The translations under genes were made by a program, and so were the position numbers. This document shows, in pieces, positions 55,245 through 63,930 of a stretch of DNA of 64,000 bases (the first letter of the stretch is position 1; each line of letters starts with the position of its first letter). This DNA is from JACKII01 sp963807085. GTDB lineage: Bacteria > Pseudomonadota > Alphaproteobacteria > Bin95. The stretch covers positions 27,202 through 91,201 of the forward strand of contig CAWEBB010000046.1 in assembly GCA_963807085.1 (NCBI GenBank), given 5' to 3'. A model generated the notes under the pieces. The model saw only the letters and a program-made list of their open reading frames with translations. It was not told where the DNA came from and made no database searches.

Positions 55245-56720
55245 TCAGCCGGCCACAGACAAGAGCGATCCGGCGGCGATCAGGGTCAGCAACCAGGACG
55301 GCCAGACGCCGATCAGCACGACCAGCGCAAGGAGGGCAGCGAGGATGCCGATCTCGGTTGGGCTAAGGTCGGAGAACCCGGCGCGCGCCGCCGGCAGCTT
55401 GCCGAAAAACACCTGCCGCAGAATGTCGAGAAACAGCGCGGCGGTGATCAGGAGGCCGAGAAGGCCGACGGCGGCAAGCCAGGGATAGACCGCGAAGGCG
55501 CCGAGAAAGACGTGGAGTTCGGCCACGAACCCCGCGAGCCCCGGCAGGCCGAGCGAGGCAAAGGCCGCGAGCGTGGTCGCGCCAGTCAGCCGGGGAGCGA
55601 GGCCCGCAAGGCCGCCGTAATGGGCCATCTCGTAGTCCTCGGTGCGCTGCCAAAAGGCGCCGGCGATTAGGAACAGCGACGCGGTGATGAGGCCGTGGGC
55701 AATCATCTCGACCACGGCGCCGGTCAGCGCCATCGCCCGCGCCGCCTCAGAACCCAGCGCAGAGCCCGCGACGGCGATGCCGAGAACGGCGTAGCCCATG
55801 TGGTTGACGGAGGTGTAGGCGATGCGCCGCTTGAGGTTACGCTGCCCCAGCGCCACGGTCGCGCCCCAAAGAATCGAGACGACCGCCACCACCGCAAGCG
55901 GCAGCGCCCAGTCGGCAAAGATGCCGGGCATCATTTGCATCGGCAGGCGGATCAGGCCGTAGGTGCCCATTTTGAGGAGCACCCCCGCAAGGATCGCCGA
56001 AACCGGCCCCGGCGCGTTGACATGCGCGGGCGGCAGCCAGGTGTGGACCGGAAAGAGCGGCGTCTTGATGCCGAAGCCGATGACGAAGGCGAGAAGCACC
56101 AGCGCGCCGGTGAGGCCCGATCCGGCGAGCGGGGCCGAGGCAATGATGGCGCGCATGTCGAAGGTGAGCACGGGCGCCGAAAGGACCAGCACGAGGATCC
56201 CAATCAGGATCAGAAGCGAACCCGCCAGCGTGTAAAGGAAAAATTTGAGCGCCGCGCGCTCCGCCTCGCCGTGGCCCCAGCGGCCGATCAGGAAGTACAT
56301 CCCGACGAGCGAAAGATCGAAGAACACGTAGAAGATCACCAGATCGAGCGCCAGGAAGAGGCCCAACGACACGGCCATCAGGAACAGGAACCACGCGTAA
56401 TAACTGCGCGCGCGCGGCAAGGGCGCCATCGGCCAGGCGATCGCCGCGAGAAACAGCAGCGCGCTCATCAGCGTGAGGCTCAAGGACATTCCGTCCACGC
56501 CGACGCGCCAGGCGATACCAAGCGCCGGAATCCACGGCACTTCCTCGATCGCCTGGAACCCGACGTTACTCGAAAACCTGGACCACACGATGACCAGCAG
56601 AATGAAAGGGACGGCGGCGATGCCGATGGCGGCGCGCCGCGCCACAGCCTCGCCAAGCAAGGGCATGGCGGCCAGCACGATGGCGCCCAGCAGCGGAATG
56701 AGGATGCAGAGGCTCAGCAA
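55245..56720 (-). CDS. nuoM: complex I-type membrane subunit M (NuoM-like)
   Basis: 491 residues, 14 predicted helices. Seen: VGVDGMSLSLTLMSALLFLA, MYFLIGRWGHGEAERAALKF, GFGIKTPLFPVHTWLPPAHV (TM7 Lys and half-channel His) and RRIAYTSVNHMGYAVLG. The normally invariant TM5 Glu is Asp135 here (FYVFFDLSLVG). Other channel residues are kept. The gene lies 3 bp after nuoL. Confidence 0.9.
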   Translation of the reverse strand: MLSLCILIPLLGAIVLAAMPLLGEAVARRAAIGIAAVPFILLVIVWSRFSSNVGFQAIEEVPWIPALGIAWRVGVDGMSLSLTLMSALLFLAAIAWPMAPLPRARSYYAWFLFLMAVSLGLFLALDLVIFYVFFDLSLVGMYFLIGRWGHGEAERAALKFFLYTLAGSLLILIGILVLVLSAPVLTFDMRAIIASAPLAGSGLTGALVLLAFVIGFGIKTPLFPVHTWLPPAHVNAPGPVSAILAGVLLKMGTYGLIRLPMQMMPGIFADWALPLAVVAVVSILWGATVALGQRNLKRRIAYTSVNHMGYAVLGIAVAGSALGSEAARAMALTGAVVEMIAHGLITASLFLIAGAFWQRTEDYEMAHYGGLAGLAPRLTGATTLAAFASLGLPGLAGFVAELHVFLGAFAVYPWLAAVGLLGLLITAALFLDILRQVFFGKLPAARAGFSDLSPTEIGILAALLALVVLIGVWPSWLLTLIAAGSLLSVAG

Positions 56721-56723
56721 GGG

Positions 56724-58634
56724 TCAGCCTCCCAAAATCAGGACTGCCGCGCCGAGGGCAAAGCCCGCGAGGAGGATCACATAGTAGTGCGGCGACTGGC
56801 CGGACTGGAGCCGCCGCAGGTCGGTCCCGGCCATGCCAATGAGGCGCCCGGTCCCTTCGGGAATCAGATCGGAGGTGGCCTCGCCAATGTGGCTCGCGCC
56901 CCGCGCCGCGGCCTCCGTCAGCCGCACGACGAGCGCCACGGCACCATAACTGGCGCGGCTGCCCGCACGGTTCACGCCGTCGATGCCACGGTCGTCGGCA
57001 AGGCGCAGGGCGCGGGACATAATGCGGCCGGCCGCCGTGGCGCCGCGCGGGAGTGCGTCGAACAGGGCATCGTCGATGCGAGCCGCCCACGCGGCCGCCG
57101 CCAGCGACGGACGCAGGGCCGCTGCGTCGATCAACCAGGGCAGTCCAAGCCACTCGGCGCCAACAAGCTCGCGCGGATGCCGCGCCAGCCAGACTCCGGC
57201 CAGCAGCCCGGCTCCGACAAAACCGAGTGAGGCCGCGATCTCGACCGCGCTTCCGCCCGCCGGGAGCGTCGCGCCGACGAGCCGCGCCGCCGCCCCATGT
57301 GCGGGCGGCCACCAGAGTGCCGAGAGCGCCAGCGTTACCACCGCCAGCGCCGCCAACGCCACAAGGGCGGCGCGGGAGGGGCCGCTTTCGCCTTCCGCGT
57401 CTCCCGGTCCATAGGCAAGAACCGCGAAGCGGACGGCGTAGGCCGCCGACAGCCCCCCTGCGGCCATCGCAACAAGCGCAAGCCACGGTGAAAGCGCCCC
57501 GAGAGCCTTGACCATCTCCTCCTTGGTCCACGCGCCGCCGAGCGGCGGCACCCCGGCGAGCGCCAGCACGGCCACCGCCGTCAACCCCGCCGCTACGGTC
57601 AGTGCCGCCCCGAGCCGCATGTGCCGCAGGTCGAACGTGTCGGTCTGGCCATGCGCGATGCCGGCGGCGAAGAACAGTGGCGCCTTGAAGAAGGCATGGG
57701 TGATCAGATGAAGGATTGCGACGCCGGGATGCCCTGCCCCCACGGCCGCGAACATCAGCCCCAACTGCGCCGAGGTGGAGCCTGCCAGCACCTTCTTGGC
57801 GTGAAACTGGATGAGCGCCACCAGCCCGCCTGCGAGTGCGGTCAGAAGCCCCAGCCCGATGGCCGCGGCCGAAAAACCCGGCGCAGCGGAGAGCCAGGGA
57901 TGGAGGCGGGCGACCAGATAAGCCCCCGCCGCCACCATCGTCGAAGAATGGAGCAGAGCCGAGACCGAGGTGGGGCCCGCCATCGCCCGGAACAGCCACG
58001 GCGAGAACGGTACTTGCCCGGCCTTTGCCCCCGCCGCGATCAGAACGCCGAATGCCGCGACCCCGAGTTGCCAGCCTTCAAGCCGGTCGAAGGCGGCATA
58101 GTCGACCGATCCTGCCCCGGCAAAGCAAGCGAAGACGGCGACAAACAGGCCAAGGTCGCCCGCACGCGTCATCACGAACGCGTAGTTCGCCGCCGGCATC
58201 GCGCCTGCCTCGCGCCAGCGGTGGCCGATCAGTGCCCAGGACGCGGCGCCCATCGCCTCCCACCCGATCAGCAGCGTGACGAGATCGCCGGCGATCACCA
58301 CCAACTCCATCGCGCCGGTGAACATCAGCATGAGTCCCATCAGGCGGCCAAGCCCGCGCGCCGCCTCGTGCCCGGCGGCGAAAACCACCACCGCCAGCGC
58401 CACACCGGGCACCATCACTGCCACCGGGTGGCTTAGCGGAACCAGTCCAGCGCGGAGCGTCAGCCTAGGCGCCCAGGTAGCCATGCCGGTCCACTCCCCC
58501 GCCGCGAGTGCGAGCACCAGCGTCACCACCATGGCAAGTGCGGTCAATACCGACGTCAGCCAACGCGACCGGTCGCCCAGCCGCCAGACGGCAAGACCCG
58601 CGAGAAACGGCCAGAGCGCCAATGACCAGATCAT
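56724..58634 (-). CDS. nuoL: complex I-type membrane subunit L (NuoL-like)
   Basis: 636 residues. The antiporter core keeps TM5 Glu126 (LIGWEAMGAASWALIG), TM7 Lys204 (AGAKAGQVPFSPWL), and SALLHSSTMVAAGAYLVARL. Beyond residue 490 there is an extended C-terminus with an amphipathic region and a final helix (LRRLQSGQSPHYYVILLAGF), matching the lateral helix HL and its anchor, which in complex I clamps NuoM and NuoN. It overlaps nuoK by 4 bp. Confidence 0.92.
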   Translation of the reverse strand: MIWSLALWPFLAGLAVWRLGDRSRWLTSVLTALAMVVTLVLALAAGEWTGMATWAPRLTLRAGLVPLSHPVAVMVPGVALAVVVFAAGHEAARGLGRLMGLMLMFTGAMELVVIAGDLVTLLIGWEAMGAASWALIGHRWREAGAMPAANYAFVMTRAGDLGLFVAVFACFAGAGSVDYAAFDRLEGWQLGVAAFGVLIAAGAKAGQVPFSPWLFRAMAGPTSVSALLHSSTMVAAGAYLVARLHPWLSAAPGFSAAAIGLGLLTALAGGLVALIQFHAKKVLAGSTSAQLGLMFAAVGAGHPGVAILHLITHAFFKAPLFFAAGIAHGQTDTFDLRHMRLGAALTVAAGLTAVAVLALAGVPPLGGAWTKEEMVKALGALSPWLALVAMAAGGLSAAYAVRFAVLAYGPGDAEGESGPSRAALVALAALAVVTLALSALWWPPAHGAAARLVGATLPAGGSAVEIAASLGFVGAGLLAGVWLARHPRELVGAEWLGLPWLIDAAALRPSLAAAAWAARIDDALFDALPRGATAAGRIMSRALRLADDRGIDGVNRAGSRASYGAVALVVRLTEAAARGASHIGEATSDLIPEGTGRLIGMAGTDLRRLQSGQSPHYYVILLAGFALGAAVLILGG

Positions 58635-58936
58635 CGCTTCAGCGTCCCGAGGCCCTCGGTCGTGTCGGCCTGCCGCTTGCGATAGACCGCAACGACCAGC
58701 GCGAAGCCGATCGCCATCTCGACCGCCATCACCGCCATGACGATAATCGCAAGCAGCTGCCCTTCAGGTGCGCCGCCGAGCGCCCGCGACCAGAAGCCAA
58801 TGATCGCCAGCAGCGCCCCGTTCAGCATCAATTCGAGCCCCATCATCAGCATCACAAAGCTCTGCTGCGACAGCGCACCGTAGAGGCCGATCCCGATCAG
58901 CGCGGCGGCACCGAGAAGCACGATGATTAGCGTCAT
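58631..58936 (-). CDS. nuoK: complex I-type membrane subunit K (NuoK-like)
   Basis: 101 residues, three helices. Keeps both buried glutamates: Glu35 (MLMMGLELMLNGALLAI) and Glu73 (MAVEMAIGFALVVAVYRKR). Overlaps nuoJ and nuoL by 4 bp each (ATGA). The C-terminal tail is charged. Confidence 0.92.
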   Translation of the reverse strand: MTLIIVLLGAAALIGIGLYGALSQQSFVMLMMGLELMLNGALLAIIGFWSRALGGAPEGQLLAIIVMAVMAVEMAIGFALVVAVYRKRQADTTEGLGTLKR

Positions 58937-59541
58937 CCAGAGTGCCCTTCATGCCCGTGATGGTGCCCACCGCCATTGTCAGGTTGCCGTCCCGCCGGCT
59001 CACCACCCTTGGTGAGCCCCGGCGGCCGCGCGCCTCTGTCGGCGGCGCCATAGCGCCCCTGCGACGACGACAGGATCACCGCGCCCACCATCGTGGCGAG
59101 AAGCGTCACGCCGGCGGTCTCAAAGATCAGCATCGACGGGCCGAGGAGTTCGAGCCCAAGGTCGAAGACCACGCGCTTGTCCGCCGGCACCGGGTCGGAC
59201 GGCAGGTCGGCCGTCAGGATCGCCGCCGAGAGACCGAGGAAGGCGAGGATTCCGGCGGCGATCGCGAGCCGATGCTGGTGGACCATCTGCATCGGGTTGA
59301 GGCCCGCGGGGTTCATCATGAAGGCGACCATGAAGATCGCCATCACCATCATCTCGACCGCCATCATGAACACCGTGGCGACGCCGATATACGCGGCCGA
59401 TAGGAGCACGCCCACGCCGCCCACCGCGATGAACGACGCCATCAGCGAGAACGAGGCGCGCACCATTGAATCGGTGCGGAACACACGCCAGCCCGACCAG
59501 ACGGCGAAGAGGACGAGGACGAGAACCAAAACGTCCGTCAC
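58933..59541 (-). CDS. nuoJ: complex I-type membrane subunit J (NuoJ-like)
   Basis: 202 residues starting at GTG (TDVLVLVLVLFAVWSGWRVF follows), with a GTGA overlap to nuoH. TM3, normally YVGAIMVLF with a pi-bulge, reads VFMMAVEMMVMAIF, placing a new Glu63 in the membrane. The C-terminal tail is Gly/His-rich (PDNGGGHHHGHEGH), suggesting metal binding. A longer upstream frame is rejected because it lies in nuoH. Confidence 0.85.
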   Translation of the reverse strand: MTDVLVLVLVLFAVWSGWRVFRTDSMVRASFSLMASFIAVGGVGVLLSAAYIGVATVFMMAVEMMVMAIFMVAFMMNPAGLNPMQMVHQHRLAIAAGILAFLGLSAAILTADLPSDPVPADKRVVFDLGLELLGPSMLIFETAGVTLLATMVGAVILSSSQGRYGAADRGARPPGLTKGGEPAGRQPDNGGGHHHGHEGHSG

Positions 59542-60443
59542 AGCGCCAGCACCCCCGCGATGCCGAGATGCAGGAACGACACCGGCAGCACCACGACCCA
59601 CAGAAGGTGCAGCATCCGGCTGGGTGTCGTCCGCGCGAGGCCATGACCGAGCAGCACCGTCAGCGCCATGACGGCCGCCGTCTTGAGCCAGAGCCAGACC
59701 GGCCCCGGCAGCACGGGTCCGAGCGGTCCGCCGAGAAACACTGCTGCCGCCATCGCCGAGAATGCTACCAGCATCGCAAGCCGCGCGAACTGCCACAGCG
59801 CCCGGCCCGCCCCGCTTGCCTCGGCCGAGGTTCCGCCCGCGATATCCGCCCCGTCGGCATAATCAAACGGGCCGCGCAGGGTAAGCGTCAGGCCGACGAG
59901 CAGGAACAGCGGCAGGCCGAGCGGCTGGCGGACGACGTTCCAGAGTGTCGTCTGCGACTCGACGATTGCTGTCACCGCAAGCGATTGCGCGGGAAGGGCG
60001 GCTGCAATCAGCACGAACATCGACGGCAGCATGACTGGCAGCGCGACGGCGACATAGCGGTACGCGCCGATCAACGGGAACGGCGCGTTAGGCGACCAGC
60101 CGTGCATGAATACCGCGACGATGGTCAGCGCCTCGCAACTGCCCCAGATCACGATGCCGACCGGGCTCTCCACCGGCGCAAGGCCGGATGCGAGCGGCAC
60201 CACCGACAGCCCGACCGCCGCGAGCGCGAGGTAGAGCGCTGGCGCCAGCACGAGCGTCAGCCGGTCCGGCTTCTCCGTGGCGACCGTCTGGCGCACCAGA
60301 AGCGCTGCGGCATCGCGCAACGGGGTCAGCGGGCCCGCCGCCGCCTGCCCCCAAAGCGCAGGCGCGAGCCGATCGAGACTGGCCGCAAACCACGCACCGA
60401 GCGCGAGAGTCAAAGGAAGCGACAGAATAAGGAGCGCACTCAT
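59538..60443 (-). CDS. nuoH: complex I-type membrane subunit H (NuoH-like), divergent
   Basis: 301 residues, about eight helices. Start ATG overlaps the upstream stop (ATGA). Seen: GPLTPLRDAAALLVRQTVAT, LAPALYLALAAVGLSVVP, GIVIWGSCEALTIVAVF and RGPFDYADGADIAGGTSAEA. In standard NuoH the last segment is PFDLPEAE...VEYSG, with glutamates lining the quinone and proton path. Here PEAE became ADGA and VEY became AEA, so the quinone-site acidic set is reduced. The C-terminal LWLKTAAVMALTVLLGHGLA is normal in pattern. Confidence 0.85.
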   Translation of the reverse strand: MSALLILSLPLTLALGAWFAASLDRLAPALWGQAAAGPLTPLRDAAALLVRQTVATEKPDRLTLVLAPALYLALAAVGLSVVPLASGLAPVESPVGIVIWGSCEALTIVAVFMHGWSPNAPFPLIGAYRYVAVALPVMLPSMFVLIAAALPAQSLAVTAIVESQTTLWNVVRQPLGLPLFLLVGLTLTLRGPFDYADGADIAGGTSAEASGAGRALWQFARLAMLVAFSAMAAAVFLGGPLGPVLPGPVWLWLKTAAVMALTVLLGHGLARTTPSRMLHLLWVVVLPVSFLHLGIAGVLAL

Positions 60444-61348
60444 TCCTCCACCTCCGCGAGGCAGGCGCGGCGCAGCGCATCGGGCGCAAAGGAGTTCAGC
60501 ACCAGCATGGCTTCGTGCCATTCGAGTCCGGCGATGAACCCAGAAAGTGCCGGCGCCTGATTGGTTCCGGGCCGCCCTGCAAGCCATCCTGCCAGCCGCG
60601 CCCGCACGTCGTCTCCCCGTGTGACCGCACCCAGGCCTGCGGGGACCGCCCGCAGCCGGGCAAGACACCGCGGAGGTGCGCCCCTGAGCATCCGGCGCGC
60701 GTCGAGCGGCTGGCCTAGCAACCGCAAGAGGCGCGCGGCGCAGGCATCCGGGGCCGAGGCTTCGGGCGTCTGCTCGAACGGTGGTGCGCATACCGTCGCC
60801 TCGACGATCACGTCGCCCTGGAGCGTGATATCCAGCACCATCCCCGGCGGCAGCATCGGCGCAAAGGGACCGAAGCGGGCGGTGTAGGCGTCAAGTTGCA
60901 ATCCGTCCCGCACATCCTCGGCTGTCATCGCCATCGGCCGTCCGTAAGGCGTTCCGCCCATCATGCCGTTGCCGCCCTGTCCATGATCGCCCTTGCCGCG
61001 CCATTCGTGCGGCGGCTTGTCGGGCAGCCGGTCAGGCTCATCCCCGCGCCCGCCGAGGAGCAAGCGCCATGTCCGCTGCAGCCCGGCCACGGGGTCGCCC
61101 GAGCCGTTCCACGTGACCGTCGCGCGCGGATGGGAAAGCTGGTCGTGCACACGCTCGAGCGCCTCCCGCGCCCGCTCCGGCAGATCGCCTGCAGCCAGCA
61201 ATATCGCGGCTGCACGCGGTGTTGCGACCTGCCGCACCGCGGGCGAAAGGAACAGCCGCTCGACGCTGTCGAGCATCCCCGGCCCGATGCAGGGAAAGAC
61301 CGGCACCGCCGCTCGGGTGGCCAAGCGGGCGAGCCGAGCTACTGCCAC
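60440..61348 (-). CDS. degenerate NuoB-NuoD-like fusion protein replacing the peripheral arm
   Basis: 302 residues starting at GTG, overlapping nuoA by 10 bp and nuoH by 4 bp. Residues 10-80 follow the NuoB fold: ATRAAVPVFPCIGPGML at the place of the tandem-Cys loop, then TPRAAAILLAAGDLPERAR and LERVHDQLSHPRATV, matching NuoB's SPRQAD...RLYDQM..P. Only one Cys (Cys20) remains and the later NuoB Cys motifs are absent, so cluster N2 cannot form. Residues 147-185 (VRDGLQLDAYTARFGPFA, PGMVLDITLQGDVIVEA) recall the NuoD N-terminal sheet, without the GPQHPAAHG quinone-site His motif. Likely a non-redox connector. Family assignment is inference from motif alignment by eye. Confidence 0.65.
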   Translation of the reverse strand: MAVARLARLATRAAVPVFPCIGPGMLDSVERLFLSPAVRQVATPRAAAILLAAGDLPERAREALERVHDQLSHPRATVTWNGSGDPVAGLQRTWRLLLGGRGDEPDRLPDKPPHEWRGKGDHGQGGNGMMGGTPYGRPMAMTAEDVRDGLQLDAYTARFGPFAPMLPPGMVLDITLQGDVIVEATVCAPPFEQTPEASAPDACAARLLRLLGQPLDARRMLRGAPPRCLARLRAVPAGLGAVTRGDDVRARLAGWLAGRPGTNQAPALSGFIAGLEWHEAMLVLNSFAPDALRRACLAEVEE

Positions 61349-61683
61349 CGAAAAACGCCCTCACGCCAGCCGTAGAGAACGCCGACCGACAGGATGGCAA
61401 GGAACATGCCCATCTCGGCCAGGGCTTTCAGCCCCTCGGCCACGAAGACGACAGCCCACGGGTACATGAACATCATTTCCATCTCAAAGGCGATGAAAAC
61501 CAAGGTCATCGTGTAGGCGCGGAAGTGATACCGCTGCCAAGCGTGGCTGTCTGGCGTGCCGCCGCCGAGGAACGGCGCCGCCTGAGGCGCGGTGGCGGCG
61601 CACATGCTCGATTGCCCCCTCAGAAGGAACGACAAGCCAAACGCTAGAACAAGGGCCGCGGCAACCATGACCAATAGCATCAT
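61339..61683 (-). CDS. nuoA: complex I-type membrane subunit A (NuoA-like)
   Basis: 114 residues, three helices. Seen: WQRYHFRAYTMTLVFIAFEM and EMMFMYPWAVVFVAEGLKAL, matching NuoA's RFxVRFY...FDVE.LFLYPWA with Asp changed to Glu. The usual E-C/S-G-x-x-P loop before TM2 reads GGGTPDSH. First gene of the operon. There is no strong ribosome site before the ATG. The promoter should lie in 61684-61800. Confidence 0.9.
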   Translation of the reverse strand: MMLLVMVAAALVLAFGLSFLLRGQSSMCAATAPQAAPFLGGGTPDSHAWQRYHFRAYTMTLVFIAFEMEMMFMYPWAVVFVAEGLKALAEMGMFLAILSVGVLYGWREGVFRWQ

Positions 61684-61803
61684 GCGGTTTCACTCAGTTT
61701 TTGAATTCACGACATCATGATGGACCACTGACTTTCTGGTTAAACAACCTTTCCCGCGGCGGGAAGTTCCCGCCAAAGGAGAATTCAGTACAATTTCACG
61801 GCC

Positions 61804-62034
61804 CTAGCGCGGCTTGGCGGCCTCCATCCGTTGTCCGTTCCCTCTGGAAACGACGTTCGCGCTCCGGCCTAGATATAATTTGATGTAGGTGAGGATCGGC
61901 AGTGAACAGGGCGGCAATGGCGAGTGCGTCGTCAAGGCGGGCGGGCAGCCCGAACCAGGAAATACTGCGAGTTGAACCGCGACGGCGAGGGCATAGCCGA
62001 CAGCCGTGTTGGTAACGGCGTCCGCGAATGCCAT
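61804..62034 (-). pseudogene. small DUF7220-like membrane protein, frameshifted
   Basis: Begins MAFADAVTNTAVGYALAVAV, QLAVFP, at an ATG overlapping the resolvase stop (TGATG). The expected continuation (WFGLPARLDDALAIAALFTA) is in another frame. This type of small membrane protein is common in prophages and beside resolvases. Probably inactive. Confidence 0.5.
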
Positions 62035-62798
62035 CAGGTGGGATTGTCGTAGCATTGGCCTCCCCCTTCAGGCGGTGCGGTGGGCGGCTCAGCTGCCGCT
62101 TGCGCCAGCGCACCCGCTTCAACGCGGGCCAGCAGGCTTCTGACCGTCGACACATGCCAGCGCCCTTGCCTGCGGGTGCGCATGTTGCGGGCGTTAAGCT
62201 GCCTGGCCAGATCGCGCAGGCTGGTGTGCCCCTGGCTCTGCAGGTCTGCGATAACGTCGGCCAGAGCGCTCGCATGGGCATCGGCGTTGCGCGCAACGGC
62301 CTCACGGAGGGCTTTTCCGCCCTCGCCGGCCCGCCTCAGCGCGGCAGCACCATTGGGGTTGCCCAAGGACCACGTCCCGCGCCTTGGCCGCGGCCAGTGC
62401 CTCTTTCGTGCGCCTGGAGATGGCATCCCGCTCTGCCTGTGCCACCAGTGCCATGATGCCGACCGTCAGGTCATTGGCCTCCGGCATGGCGCAAGCCAGG
62501 AAACGCACACCGCTGTCGCGCAGGGTCAGCAGGAAGGCCGCGTTGCGCGAGAGACGGTCCAGCCGGGCGATGACCAGGGTGCCGCCGGTCAGGCGTGCCA
62601 GCCGGATGGCCTTCGCCAGTTCGGGCCGGTCCGGGTTGCGGCCGCTCTCCACCTCCGTAAACCGCGCGGCCACCTCGGCGCCGCGGGAACGGGCGAAGGT
62701 GTCGATGGCGACGCGTTGTGCCGCCAAGCCCGGCCGCAGGCCCCCTGTCTGGCGGTCGACACCCGCTCGTAGGCGATGAGGGCGATGAGGCGCTGCAT
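62034..62798 (-). pseudogene. serine recombinase, frameshifted second copy
   Basis: Paralogue of 49976-50698. The N-terminus MQRLIALIAYERVSTARQGA is in one frame, GGLRPGLAAQRVAIDTFARS through RTKEALAAAKARDVVLG in a second, and NPNGAAALRRAGEGGKALRE with the C-terminal HTH in a third. Two frameshifts (near 62740 and 62370) break it. Same strand as copy 1, so the pair are direct repeats flanking the Nuo-like operon. Confidence 0.8.
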
Positions 62799-62814
62799 GC
62801 GTACCAACCTGCCT

Positions 62815-62920
62815 GACCTTCGTTGCGCAGTGTTGTACGGGATGATGACCGGAACGCGTACGCCCGTTGCAGCGATCAAAGGTCCGGGTCGAGCTCGATG
62901 CACTGAACGCTGCCACCCGC
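62815..62920. repeat. upstream part of the duplicated resolvase cassette (copy 2)
   Basis: Matches 50720-50825 with few differences. Together with the resolvase genes it makes a direct repeat of nearly 1 kb, copies about 12 kb apart. Confidence 0.6.
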
Positions 62921-63437
62921 CTGCTCCCTATCCTGACACCTATTCTGCGCATGCCGGTTCGGCACCAGGTCTTCCTGCGTCTCAACAAGCTTGTCCTGGT
63001 AGACCACGACGAAGCGAACCTCATTGGCCGCGCCGCCGTTGGGCTGCCTGGCGTCCGAGACTGCAACCCGGCTGCGGGATGCCGTTGTCAGGCCCGGCTC
63101 CGACATGTAGCGTCCCATCAGTTCCAGCTGCTTGTTGGCCGATGCTGAGCCAGGGCGATTGCTGGGCATAGCCCGGCGGCGTCTTCAGCAGCGCCGGTGT
63201 CTTCCTCAGCTCTTCTCCGCTTCGACCCGCGGCCATAGGCCTGGCGATAGGCTGCCGGGTCCCACGGTCGGCCAGGGTCAGCACGCCCACCTCGTAGAGT
63301 GGCGTTGCCAGCCGCCGCCACTCCCGGCGCGCCGCCGGCGACAGGTGTGGCAGGCAGCGCGGCGGGCCATGCCGCACTGCCGGTACGGCCACCGGGTCTC
63401 GGCTATGCGGCCTGGGCGTGCGTCCACGCCTGCCCAT
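62876..63437 (-). pseudogene. P27-type phage terminase small subunit, frameshifted (copy 1)
   Basis: Starts MGRRGRTPRPHSRDP. LSPAARREWRRLATPLYEVG and VLTLADRG match P27 terminase small subunits. The C-terminal ANKQLELMGRYMSEPGLTTA, SRSRVAVSD lies in another frame. At least one frameshift, so probably inactive. Confidence 0.65.
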
Positions 63438-63930
63438 CACGAGAACCACTGATCAAGTTCGGCGAATGGATCCGGGCCCCGGTTGCCATTCCGGCCACAC
63501 GGGTCCGCGCCGACGGCGTCATCCCGAATTCGGCCGCATAGCGCACCATGTCAGCCATCGCCTTGTTTGCCGCGCCGACCAACGCGGGTTTCGGATCAGG
63601 TTGCCGCTCTTGGTCTTGACGATCAGCCCTTCGCTCACGGCGTCCCGCGCGGCCATGCGCGCCAGGGCGGCCTCCGCAGCGCTCCTGCGCCCATACGCCT
63701 GGCAAGAGGCGGCCAGGGCTCCGCGATCGAGATGGGTCAGGATCCCCAGCGCCATCAGTTCGTCGATGATACGGTCCCACTCGTCACGTGCTGCATCGGC
63801 TCGGATGCGCCAGAGCATCTGGCCGTGCCACATCCGGCTGCGGCTCATGCGGGTTGAGCCGGTGATCGCGTGCGGTTCCGGTCAGCAGCTTGAGTTTCGT
63901 GGGCTTCGGCTTCGGTCCCCGCTGCGCCAT
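63403..63930 (-). pseudogene. P27-type phage terminase small subunit, frameshifted (copy 2)
   Basis: Starts MAQRGPKPKPTKLKLLTGTA. Then a frame change near 63800 to WDRIIDELMALGILTHLDRG, AARDAVSEGLIVKTKSGNLI, and another to LVGAANKAMADMVRYAAEFG, MTPSARTRV. All family segments are present but in three frames. It overlaps the start of copy 1. The last 70 bp of the window show nothing recognisable. Confidence 0.7.

Noticed and set aside
55695..57230. 511-codon plus-strand open frame opposite nuoM/nuoL
   Set aside because: The protein is an Arg/Gly/Gln-rich low-complexity product of GC-rich antisense sequence, with no family resemblance.
53852..61683. An ordinary respiratory nuo operon
   Set aside because: The genes overlap end to end, leaving no room for nuoC, E, F, G or I, and the B/D-like protein lacks the redox residues.
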